From NCBI RefSeq assembly GCF_900099805.1, contig NZ_FNDR01000016.1, positions 1-64,000 of the forward strand: a stretch of 64,000 bases of DNA. Reading direction: 5' to 3'. This document shows positions 24,628-32,774 of the stretch, piece after piece. Each line of letters starts with the position of its first letter. Positions within the stretch are counted from its first letter, which is position 1. Both the position numbers and the translations under genes were made by a program. The notes under the pieces were generated by a model. The model worked only from the letters and a program-made list of their open reading frames with translations, did not search any database and had not been told where the DNA came from. Origin of the DNA: Variovorax sp. OV700. GTDB taxonomy: Bacteria; Pseudomonadota; Gammaproteobacteria; Burkholderiales; Burkholderiaceae_C.

Positions 24628-26727
24628 ATGGCTTGGCGGCTCGACGTCGCGGTGCAGACGCCCGCGCATGCCGCCCTCGGCGATCTGTTGAGCTACGCCG
24701 GCGCGATGCCGCTCGCGCCTGGCACGCTGGTGCGGGTGCCGCTGGGTCGGCGCGAGGTGCTCGGCGTGGTCTGGAACGAGGCAAGCTCGCTGGACGGCGC
24801 CGCGCCCAACATGGCGCTCAAGCCCGTCGGCGCGGCTCTCGATGCGCTGCCCCCCCTCGGCGAAGCCTGGCGCGACCTGGTTGCCTTTGCCGCGCGCTAC
24901 TACCAGCGCTCGATCGGCGAAATCGCACTGGCCGCCCTGCCGCCGCAACTGCGCGACCTGACGACGACCCAATTGGCGCGCCGCCTCAAACGCAAGGCGA
25001 CGACCGGCCCGGTGGCCGCCACTGACGAATCCGCCAACCTGATCACGCTGAGCCCGGAGCAGACGGCGGCCCTGGCCCGCATCGAGGCCGAGAGCGGCAC
25101 CTTCCTGCTGGTCGGCAGCACCGGCAGCGGCAAGACCGAGGTCTACCTGCGCTGCGTGGCCGACCTGCTCGCCCGCGATGCCGGCGCGCAGGCGCTGGTG
25201 ATGGTGCCCGAGATCAATCTGACGCCGCAGCTCGAAGCACGCTTCAAGGCGCGTTTCGGCGACGAGGCGGTGGTTTCGCTGCACAGCGGCATGACCAACC
25301 CGCAGCGGCTCGCGAGCTGGCTCGCGGCGCACAGCGGCGCCGCGCGCATCGTGCTGGGGACGCGCATGGCGGTGTTCGCGTCGATACCGGGGCTGAAGCT
25401 CATCGTGGTCGACGAGGAGCACGACCCGAGCTACAAGCAGCAGGAAGGTGCACGCTATTCGGCGCGCGACCTTGCCGTGTGGCGCGGCCAGCGCGAGGGC
25501 GCAAAAGTCATCCTGGGCTCGGCCACGCCCTCGCTCGAAAGCTGGCACCAGAGCCGCCCCGCCGAGGGCGAAGACCCGGGCGGGCGCTATGTGCGGCTGG
25601 CCATGCCATCGCGTATTGGCGCTGGCGAGCTGCCCGCGGTGCGGCTCGTGGACATGAACCTGCAGCCGCCCAAGACCGTGCTCTCGGGCGCGCTGCTCGA
25701 CGCCATCGGCCAGCGCATTGCGCGCGGCGAGCAGAGCATGGTGTTCCTGAACCGCCGCGGCTATGCGCCAGTGCTGGCGTGCGCCGATTGCGGCTGGAAG
25801 AGCGAATGCCCGCATTGCAGCGCCTACCGCGTGTTCCACAAGATCGACCGCACGCTGCGGTGCCACCACTGCGGCTTTACCGAGCGCGTGCCGCGCGCCT
25901 GTCCGTCCTGCGGCAACCCCGACATCGCGCCCGTCGGCCGCGGCACCGAGCGGCTCGAAGAACACCTGGCCGAGCTGTTCGCGGCGGTGAAGCGGCCGGA
26001 CGGCAGTGCGGTGCGCATCGCGCGCATCGACGCCGACAGCACCAAGAAGCAGGGCGCGCTCGAATCGCAGCTTGCAGCGGTGCATGCGGGCGAGGTCGAC
26101 GTGCTGGTGGGCACGCAGATGATCGCCAAGGGGCATGACTTCCGCCGCATCACCCTGGTGGCGGCGGTGAACCCCGACGGCGCGCTGTTCTCCAGCGACT
26201 TTCGCGCGCCCGAGCGGCTGTTTAGCCTGCTGATGCAATCGGCCGGCCGCGCCGGCCGTGATGCGGCCTACCTGGCGGCGCAAGGCGCCACGGCCGAGAT
26301 GTGGATCCAGACACACCATGCGCAGCACCCGCTCTTTGGAGCGCTCCGCAGGCACGACTACACAGCCTTCGCCCGGCAGCAACTGGAAGAGCGCGCCGCG
26401 GCCGGCATGCCGCCGTTCGCATTCCAGGCCCTGCTGCGGGCCGATGCGCGCACGCAGGAGGCCGCGCAGGCTTTTTTGAATGCCGCGAGCGCGGCCGCCG
26501 ACGCGCTCGAAGGCGCCGACCGCGTGGTGCGCTACCCGGCGGTGCCGCTCGCCATCCAGCGCGTGGCCAATGTGGAAAGAGCGCAGATGCTGATCGAAAG
26601 CCCTTCGCGCGCGGCGCTGCAACGCCTGCTGGCCGGGTGGCAGCCGCTCTTGCATGCGTTGCGGCGTACGCCCGAAGGCAAGGGCGTGATCCGCTGGCTG
26701 GTCGACGTCGATCCGCACAGCATCTGA
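24628..26727 (+). CDS. priA: Primosomal protein N' (replication restart helicase PriA)
   Basis: 699 residues from ATG 24628. The 3'-binding domain is at the N-terminus. The helicase has Walker A GSTGSGKTEVYLR, the DEEH box (VVDEEHDPSYKQ), and GSATPSLESW. The zinc-binding segment has eight cysteines in four CxxC pairs between about residues 380 and 435, including CADCGWKSECPHC and CPSCGN. VGTQMIAKGHDF and QSAGRAGRD are the later helicase motifs. PriA reloads the replisome at stalled forks. DnaA-box matches in its upstream region are noted separately. Confidence 0.97.
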   Translation: MAWRLDVAVQTPAHAALGDLLSYAGAMPLAPGTLVRVPLGRREVLGVVWNEASSLDGAAPNMALKPVGAALDALPPLGEAWRDLVAFAARYYQRSIGEIALAALPPQLRDLTTTQLARRLKRKATTGPVAATDESANLITLSPEQTAALARIEAESGTFLLVGSTGSGKTEVYLRCVADLLARDAGAQALVMVPEINLTPQLEARFKARFGDEAVVSLHSGMTNPQRLASWLAAHSGAARIVLGTRMAVFASIPGLKLIVVDEEHDPSYKQQEGARYSARDLAVWRGQREGAKVILGSATPSLESWHQSRPAEGEDPGGRYVRLAMPSRIGAGELPAVRLVDMNLQPPKTVLSGALLDAIGQRIARGEQSMVFLNRRGYAPVLACADCGWKSECPHCSAYRVFHKIDRTLRCHHCGFTERVPRACPSCGNPDIAPVGRGTERLEEHLAELFAAVKRPDGSAVRIARIDADSTKKQGALESQLAAVHAGEVDVLVGTQMIAKGHDFRRITLVAAVNPDGALFSSDFRAPERLFSLLMQSAGRAGRDAAYLAAQGATAEMWIQTHHAQHPLFGALRRHDYTAFARQQLEERAAAGMPPFAFQALLRADARTQEAAQAFLNAASAAADALEGADRVVRYPAVPLAIQRVANVERAQMLIESPSRAALQRLLAGWQPLLHALRRTPEGKGVIRWLVDVDPHSI

Positions 26728-26744
26728 GCCGTACGCGCCGCGCG

Positions 26745-26969
26745 TCAGTGGTGGAGGCCCGCGGGTTCCTTGCCGACGTCGATATAGCGCAGTTCGGTGC
26801 TTCGGCGCCGCGCAATGCTGCCGGGCCATGCGAACACCATGAGGCTCAGGGCGCCGAGCGCCAGCGAAGTCCCGGTGCCGAGCTCCCCGGCGTGCCAGAA
26901 CCAGCTCACGCCAGCAATCCATGCCAGCCACAACAGGACACGAACAAGTATTGTCATCGTGCTACCCAT
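26745..26969 (-). CDS. Small membrane protein, unknown function
   Basis: 74 residues from ATG 26969, or 70 from the ATG at 26957. Two hydrophobic stretches are visible, VLLWLAWIAGVSWFW and LALGALSLMVFAW, followed by a basic then polar tail (IARRRSTELRYIDVGKEP). That reads as two membrane helices with a cytosolic C-terminus. It converges with priA, ending 17 bases after the priA stop. I do not recognise the family. Third-position GC is high as in neighbours, which supports coding, but the ORF is short. Confidence 0.5.
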   Translation of the reverse strand: MGSTMTILVRVLLWLAWIAGVSWFWHAGELGTGTSLALGALSLMVFAWPGSIARRRSTELRYIDVGKEPAGLHH

Positions 26970-27195
26970 TCATACTTTGATTTGCAGACACTCTAGCAGG
27001 CTCAATGAAAACACAAGTATTCATCTGAAGTAATAACGGTAATACCAGTAGGTATGTCTTACGGCCGGTCGCAAAGCGGGAAATATTCTGAAAAAGAAGT
27101 TGACTGGCCCCCCGCCCGCTGCGCAAGCTGTCGCTGGTGCGAAGCCCGTTCCGGCTCCGCGCATCAAGCAAGCACGCTGGTTTGCAGGGGTTGTC

Positions 27196-27855
27196 GTGAA
27201 ACTGCCTTTATTTCTCGGTTCGGCTCTTTTGTTCGCATGCCTCGCATGCCCCGCGGCCGAACTCGAACTGCAGGGCAGCCGGCTGGTGGTGTCGGGCATG
27301 CTCGACGGCAGCGCCATCAAAACCTTTACCCAGTACCTCGCCAAGGGCAACGTGCGCACCGTGGTGTTCGAGGATTCGTTCGGCGGCACCGCCGACGCCG
27401 CCGGCGCCTACGCCGACGCAATCCGTTCGAGCGGCGTGGACACCGAGGTCCGCGGCCAGTGCATGGCCGCATGCGCCTACGCCTTTCTGGCCGGCAAGAC
27501 GCACCGCTTCGGCTACGGGTTCCAGGTAAACGGCGTGCTGCTGCCGGTCGCAACGAGGCCCTCAGCGGCCGAACTGGCGTCGCGCTGGCGCGGCGACGAA
27601 GCCCACAAGACCCTAGCGGAATTCACGCCCATTGCGGCGGCCGCCCCCGCCAAGGAGGCGGAGGCCAGCACCGGATCCGGGTCGGCCAGGGACAACTGGC
27701 AGCCCGACCATGGCGTGCTCTTCACGGCCAGCCCCACGCTCTTCGGGCGCATCTACAACGCGTTCTATTGCGACGGCAGCCAGGGCCGCGATTTCTCCAA
27801 GTGCGAGCGCCTGCCGGACGCCGACCCGTACAAGCTCGGCGTGCTGACTCCCTGA
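27196..27855 (+). CDS. Secreted ClpP-fold-like protein lacking the usual serine
   Basis: 219 residues from the GTG at 27196. It is preceded by CAGGGG and directly encodes a signal peptide (VKLPLFLGSALLFACLACPAA). A TTG at 27100 would extend it but buries the signal. The segment VVFEDSFGGTADAAGAYADA, then IRSSGVDTEV and CMAACAYAFLAGKTHRFG follows the layout of periplasmic ClpP-like proteins, in which GG(S) and CxSAC blocks are usual. Here the block is C-M-A-A-C (Cys89-Cys93), so the expected nucleophile serine appears replaced by Ala91. It is probably an inactive or re-purposed fold, with two further Cys near the C-terminus. It stands alone between a convergent-facing small gene and an AEC gene. 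Confidence 0.65.
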   Translation: MKLPLFLGSALLFACLACPAAELELQGSRLVVSGMLDGSAIKTFTQYLAKGNVRTVVFEDSFGGTADAAGAYADAIRSSGVDTEVRGQCMAACAYAFLAGKTHRFGYGFQVNGVLLPVATRPSAAELASRWRGDEAHKTLAEFTPIAAAAPAKEAEASTGSGSARDNWQPDHGVLFTASPTLFGRIYNAFYCDGSQGRDFSKCERLPDADPYKLGVLTP

Positions 27856-27877
27856 GGCTCGGCGCCGTGGCGCCCGT

Positions 27878-28903
27878 TCAGCGCAGCAGCCCCACCGCCA
27901 GCGGAAAACTGAAGAAGGTCGCCACCGTCGTCCACAGGATGGTGCGCGCGATGCGGCCGTTGTCGGCCCCGAAGCGCTCGGCCAGCATCGACACGTTGCT
28001 GGCGCTCGGCAGCGCCGCCACCAGCACGATCACCACCAGCGCCGACGACGAGAGCGGCAGGCCGAGCCCGATGGCGCCCTGCCCCAGCGCCCAGACCAGC
28101 AAGGGATGCGCGAGTAGCTTGACCAGCACCACCGGCAGCACGTCGGCCAGCGGCGCCTTGGGCGGAACGTCCGACCGGGTGCCCATGGCCGCCGCCACCG
28201 CCGCGCTGGCCCCGTGCCCCCGCGCAAGCAAGGCCGACCGCGCCAGCACCGCGCCGATGGTGAAGAGCGCCACCGGCGAAGCCGCATCGGCCAGCATGGC
28301 GATGGTGCGCTCCACCGGCCCCGGCAGGCGCCAGCGTGCGGCCGACAACAGCACGCCCAGCAGAATCGACCACGGCATCGGATTGACCAGCACGCCGCGC
28401 AGGGCCTGGCGCGCCGCCTGCCGCGGGCCGTGCTGCGCCGCGCCGCCGCCGCCGACTCCGTCGAGGCGCGACAGCGCAATGCACAGCGACGAGGTCACGA
28501 CCAGGTCGAAGGCGATGGTGATGATGATCGGCCCCGCGGCCTGCGCGCCCAGCAGCGCCACCAGGAGCGGCACGCCCATGAAGCCGGTGTTCGGGAAGGC
28601 CGCCACCAGCGCGCCGAAGGCGCCGTCGTTCCAGCCGATGCGTGCATTGCGGGTGAAGACCACCACGCCCGCCACCACGGCCAGCGCGCTCAGGCCCCAG
28701 ATCAGCGCGACGCTGCCGTCGAGCAGCTGTCCGATCGGCGTGCCGGCGCCAAATCGCAACAACATGCAAGGCAGCGCGAAGTACAGAACGAAGGTGTTGA
28801 GACCCGGAATTGCATCGAGCGGCAGGACGCGGGCGCGCGCGGCGCCATAGCCGGCCGCGATCAACGCGAAGAAAGGAAAAGTTACGAGAAATACAGCGAG
28901 CAC
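27878..28903 (-). CDS. AEC-family transporter (auxin efflux carrier-like)
   Basis: 341 residues from a GTG at 28903; no in-frame ATG is suitably placed. About ten hydrophobic helices are arranged in two halves, with GLNTFVLYFALPCMLLRFGA near the N-terminus, FGALVAAFPNTGFMGVPLLV in the middle, and LVAALPSASNVSMLAERFGA near the end. The conserved N-T-G-F-M-G-x-P crossover is the family hallmark. AEC proteins move organic anions such as malate or auxin. It converges with the preceding gene and is divergent from rep. Confidence 0.88.
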   Translation of the reverse strand: MLAVFLVTFPFFALIAAGYGAARARVLPLDAIPGLNTFVLYFALPCMLLRFGAGTPIGQLLDGSVALIWGLSALAVVAGVVVFTRNARIGWNDGAFGALVAAFPNTGFMGVPLLVALLGAQAAGPIIITIAFDLVVTSSLCIALSRLDGVGGGGAAQHGPRQAARQALRGVLVNPMPWSILLGVLLSAARWRLPGPVERTIAMLADAASPVALFTIGAVLARSALLARGHGASAAVAAAMGTRSDVPPKAPLADVLPVVLVKLLAHPLLVWALGQGAIGLGLPLSSSALVVIVLVAALPSASNVSMLAERFGADNGRIARTILWTTVATFFSFPLAVGLLR

Positions 28904-29024
28904 GGCCTCATTGTCGTTGCGTCTCGCATCGTGAACTCGGGCGGCCTTTCCAGATACATGGGCCCCGTATCATTGCGCGCTTTGCGCCCGCCGTTCTCCC
29001 GCGGGCCTTCCGTCCCCACTCCCC

Positions 29025-31130
29025 ATGTCTTCCGGTCTCAACCTCGCGCAACAAGAAGCGGTCAATTACCTGCACGGGCCCTGCCTCGTGCTGGCGGGAG
29101 CGGGTTCGGGCAAGACGCGCGTCATCACGCACAAGATCGGCCGGCTCATCCAGGCCGGGCTCGAGCCCAAACGCATTGCGGCCATCACCTTCACCAACAA
29201 GGCCGCCAGCGAAATGCGCGAACGCGCCAAGGGGCTGATCGGGCGCGACGCGAAGCACGTGGTGATCTGCACCTTTCATGCGCTGGGCGTGCGCATGATG
29301 CGAGAAGACGGCGCCGTGCTGGGCCTGAAGCCCGCCTTCAGCATTCTCGACAGCGACGACGTCACCAAGATCCTGAAGGATGCCGGCGGCACGACCGATA
29401 CGGCCACCGCGCGCATCTGGCAGTGGACCATCAGCAAGTGGAAGAACATGGGCCTCAATGCCGCAGACGCCGAAGCGGCCGCGGCGGACGACAACGAGCG
29501 CATCACCGCGCGCATCATGGCGCGCTACGAAGAGCGGCTCACCGCCTACCAGAGCGTCGACTTCGACGACCTCATCGGCATGCCCCTCAAGCTGTTGCGC
29601 GACTTCGACGAGGTGCGCGCCAAGTGGCAGGCCGCGCTGGGCCACATCCTGGTGGACGAATACCAGGACACCAACGCCACCCAATATGAAGTGCTGAAGG
29701 CGCTGACCGGCGAGCGCGGCCGCTTCACCGCGGTGGGTGACGACGACCAGTCGATCTACGGCTGGCGCGGTGCCACGCTGGACAATTTGCGCAAGCTGCC
29801 GGTCGACTTCCCGACCCTGAAGGTCATCAAGCTCGAACAGAACTACCGCTCGACCAGCGCAATTCTTCGTGCGGCCAACAACGTGATCGGACCCAACCCC
29901 AAGCTGTTTCCGAAGACGCTGTTCTCCGAGCTCGGCGAAGGCGAACCGGTGCGCATCGTCGATGCCGACTCGGAAGCGCACGAGGCCGAGCGCGCGGTGG
30001 CGCGCATCGTCAGCCTGCGCGCGGGCGATGCCATCACGCAAGGCAAGCAGTACAAGGAATTCCGCGACTTCGCCATTCTTTACCGCGCCAACCACCAGGC
30101 GCGCGTGTTCGAGCAGGCGTTGCGCAAGGCGCAGATCCCCTACAAGGTGTCGGGCGGCCAGAGCTTCTTCGACCGCGCCGAAATCAAGGACCTGTGCGGC
30201 TGGTTCCGCCTGTGGGTCAACAACGACGACGACCCCGCGTTCCTGCGCGCCATCACCACGCCCAAGCGCGGCATCGGCCACACCACGCTCGCGAGCCTCG
30301 GCACCTTTGCCAGCCAGTACAAGCTGAGCCTGTTCGAGGCGCTGTTCAGCCCGTCGCTGCCGAGCGTCATGCCCAAGCGCACGCTGGAGGGCATCCATGA
30401 GTTCGGCCGCTACATCAACGATCTGGAATACCGCGCGCGCCGCACCATGGGCGCCGAAGACTCGCGCACTTTCATGCTCGACTGGCTGAAGGAGATCGAC
30501 TACGAGAAACATCTGTACGACGGCGAGGACAGCGAGCAGGCCGCGGCTGCGCGCTGGACCAACGTGCTGGAGTTCGTCGACTGGATGTCGCAGCGCGCAG
30601 GCGGCGGCCTCGACGACGCCTCGGGCGCCAACGACAACATCGAAGGCGAGCGCAAGAGCCTTCTCGAGGTGGCTCAGACCATCTCGCTGCTCTCCACCAT
30701 CAGCGAGCGCGAGCAGGACCAGAACGTGGTCACGCTCTCCACGCTGCATGCCTCCAAGGGCCTGGAATGGCCGCACGTGATGCTGATCGGCGTCACCGAG
30801 GGCCTGCTGCCCTTCAAGCTCGAGGACGACAACGGCCGACAACTCAAGGTGAGCGACGAGACGCTGCAGCGGCTGCAGGAAGAACGCCGCCTCATGTACG
30901 TGGGCATCACGCGCGCGCAGCGCAGCCTGGCGGTGAGCTGGACCAAGAAGCGCAAGCAGGGCCGCGAGATGGTGCCTTGCGTGCCGAGCCGATTCATTGC
31001 CGAGATGGGGCTGGACAAGACCACCACGCGGGAAGACCCACGCGAAAAACTCAAGGCACTGCGCGCCGAATTCGCGCGCAAGGCCCAGGACAGCGCGGCC
31101 GCCGCAGCAGCAGCCGCCGCCGCACCATGA
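29025..31130 (+). CDS. rep: ATP-dependent DNA helicase Rep (UvrD family)
   Basis: 701 residues. SF1A helicase motifs appear in order: Q motif NLAQQEAVNYLHGP, Walker A LAGAGSGKTRVI, ITFTNKAASEMRER, DEYQDTNATQYE, GDDDQSIYGWRGA, LEQNYRS, VTLSTLHASKGLEWPHV, and EERRLMYVGITRAQ. The length and FIAEMG C-terminal region match Rep rather than UvrD or PcrA, which are longer. It unwinds DNA 3' to 5' and clears proteins ahead of forks. The last codon overlaps the next start (ATGA at 31127-31130). Confidence 0.93.
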   Translation: MSSGLNLAQQEAVNYLHGPCLVLAGAGSGKTRVITHKIGRLIQAGLEPKRIAAITFTNKAASEMRERAKGLIGRDAKHVVICTFHALGVRMMREDGAVLGLKPAFSILDSDDVTKILKDAGGTTDTATARIWQWTISKWKNMGLNAADAEAAAADDNERITARIMARYEERLTAYQSVDFDDLIGMPLKLLRDFDEVRAKWQAALGHILVDEYQDTNATQYEVLKALTGERGRFTAVGDDDQSIYGWRGATLDNLRKLPVDFPTLKVIKLEQNYRSTSAILRAANNVIGPNPKLFPKTLFSELGEGEPVRIVDADSEAHEAERAVARIVSLRAGDAITQGKQYKEFRDFAILYRANHQARVFEQALRKAQIPYKVSGGQSFFDRAEIKDLCGWFRLWVNNDDDPAFLRAITTPKRGIGHTTLASLGTFASQYKLSLFEALFSPSLPSVMPKRTLEGIHEFGRYINDLEYRARRTMGAEDSRTFMLDWLKEIDYEKHLYDGEDSEQAAAARWTNVLEFVDWMSQRAGGGLDDASGANDNIEGERKSLLEVAQTISLLSTISEREQDQNVVTLSTLHASKGLEWPHVMLIGVTEGLLPFKLEDDNGRQLKVSDETLQRLQEERRLMYVGITRAQRSLAVSWTKKRKQGREMVPCVPSRFIAEMGLDKTTTREDPREKLKALRAEFARKAQDSAAAAAAAAAAP

Positions 31131-31591
31131 AGGCACCGCTCGCTCTTGTTCTTCTGGCGGCGCTCTGCACGGCATGCGCCGGCCCCGCGGGCCCGCACAC
31201 GGCACAGGCCGGATGCCCAGCCACGGCGCAAGACCTGCCCATCGAGGCGCTCTACGGCGACTGGCAGGCGCGTTTCGACGGCCTGCCCGATGCGGCCCTG
31301 GTGCGGCTCGGCAAGCACCCCGAGTACGCGGGTGTGCGCGGCACCATCACGCGCACGACAGCAGCCCCTTCGGCGCGCACCTCCGTGGCCCAGCTCGCGG
31401 GCGACGTCGACGACGAAGGCGAACTCGCCATCGACGAATCGCTCGACGGCCGGAGCATCAGCGGCGTGTGGTCGGGCTCGCTGCAGCCGGACTCGTGCGG
31501 CCGCGAGTTCAAGGGCACATGGCGTAATGCCGCCGACGACAGCACACATCCCTTCACTCTGAAAAAGACGGAACGGACCCGAGAGAAATGA
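31127..31591 (+). CDS. Predicted lipoprotein of unknown function
   Basis: 154 residues. The lipobox-type signal peptide MKAPLALVLLAALCTACAGP has a cysteine at residue 17, so it is likely an outer-membrane or periplasmic lipoprotein. The mature part is a small beta-rich domain with LYGDWQARFDGLPDAALVRL, then GDVDDEGELAIDESLDG and GVWSGSLQPDSCGREFKGTW. It starts by a four-base overlap with rep and ends by a four-base overlap with the phospholipase gene, so rep, this gene and pldA are translationally linked. Function unknown. Confidence 0.78.
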   Translation: MKAPLALVLLAALCTACAGPAGPHTAQAGCPATAQDLPIEALYGDWQARFDGLPDAALVRLGKHPEYAGVRGTITRTTAAPSARTSVAQLAGDVDDEGELAIDESLDGRSISGVWSGSLQPDSCGREFKGTWRNAADDSTHPFTLKKTERTREK

Positions 31592-32760
31592 ACGCCATCC
31601 ATCTACGCACCACGCTGGCTGCAGGCCTGCTGCTGGCTCCGGGCCTTTTTGCAACGCCGGCGCAGGCACAGGCGGTCGACAGGCCGCGCAGCCCGCTGGC
31701 CGATGCCCAGCTGACCTGGCAGCAATGCGCCGCGCTCGGCAACAACAACGAAGCCCGCCTGGCCTGCTTCGACCGCTGGACCCAGCAGCAGACGCTGCCT
31801 TCGGTCTCGGTGCCGGTGGCGCCGCCGGTGCTGGCCAGCACCCAGCCGGCACCGCCGGTGGACGCCTCGATACCGGCCACTCGCGTGATCTCGGTCGCCA
31901 CCAGCGAAGGCTGCCGCGACCGGCAGTACTCGATCCTGTCGCGCTTCTGGGAGCTTGAGAACGGCACCGACTGCGGCGCTTTCGTGTTCCGCGGCTATCG
32001 GCCGCTGAACGTGTCGGCTTCGGCCGCCACCAGCAAGCCCGAGACGCCCACGTCCCCGGCCGAAGGGCACACGGCAAACCCCGTGGCCTATCAGGCCAAC
32101 GAAATGCGCATCGGCCTCTCGGTGCGGACCAAGATCGCGCAGGGCCTGCTGACGCAGAACGAGCCGGCCAAGAAGGACTCGCTGTGGTTCGCGTACTCGC
32201 AGCAATCGACCTGGCAGCTGTTCAACGGCTCGATCTCGCGGCCGTTCCGCACCACCGACCACGAGCCCGAGCTGATGTATGTCTATCCGCTCGACTTCAA
32301 CCTGCCCGGCGGCTGGCGCTGGCGCTATGCGGGCGTGGGCCTGGTGCACCAGTCGAACGGCCAGAGCCTGCCGCTGTCGCGCAGCTGGAACCGCGTGTAC
32401 CTGATGGGCGGCGCCGAACTCGACGACCGCTTCAGCATCACCGGACGCGTCTGGCAGCGGCTGTCGGAAGAAGCGGCAAAGGACGACAACCCTGACATCT
32501 CCAACTACATCGGGCGCGCCGAAGTCACGGGCCGCTGGAACTTCAACCGCGACAACACCCTGGGCATCACGGTGCGCAACAACCTGCGCGACAGCGGCCG
32601 CGGCTCGGTCCGACTCGAATGGCTCAAGTCCATCGGCGACTCGACCATGAGCAACCTGCGCTTCCACACGCAGCTTTTCCATGGCTACGGCGACACGCTG
32701 GTCGACTACAACCGCAAGCGCACGGTGCTCAGCATCGGCCTGAGCCTGGTGGATTTCTAG
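31588..32760 (+). CDS. pldA: Outer-membrane phospholipase A
   Basis: 390 residues with a Sec signal peptide (cleavage near AQAQA). The C-terminal half (about 165-390) is the PLA1 beta-barrel: SLWFAYSQQSTWQLFN, the catalytic segment GVGLVHQSNGQS (His254 and Ser256 with the spacing of the E. coli His142-Ser144 pair), and NRVYLMGG. It ends in an aromatic residue (SLVDF), as expected for Bam-dependent barrels. The N-terminal ~130 residues are an extension that is Pro/Ala rich and includes WQQCAALGNNNEARLACFDR, as in related betaproteobacterial proteins. It hydrolyses phospholipids in the outer leaflet. Confidence 0.92.
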   Translation: MNAIHLRTTLAAGLLLAPGLFATPAQAQAVDRPRSPLADAQLTWQQCAALGNNNEARLACFDRWTQQQTLPSVSVPVAPPVLASTQPAPPVDASIPATRVISVATSEGCRDRQYSILSRFWELENGTDCGAFVFRGYRPLNVSASAATSKPETPTSPAEGHTANPVAYQANEMRIGLSVRTKIAQGLLTQNEPAKKDSLWFAYSQQSTWQLFNGSISRPFRTTDHEPELMYVYPLDFNLPGGWRWRYAGVGLVHQSNGQSLPLSRSWNRVYLMGGAELDDRFSITGRVWQRLSEEAAKDDNPDISNYIGRAEVTGRWNFNRDNTLGITVRNNLRDSGRGSVRLEWLKSIGDSTMSNLRFHTQLFHGYGDTLVDYNRKRTVLSIGLSLVDF

Positions 32761-32774
32761 TCCCCAAGAACTTG

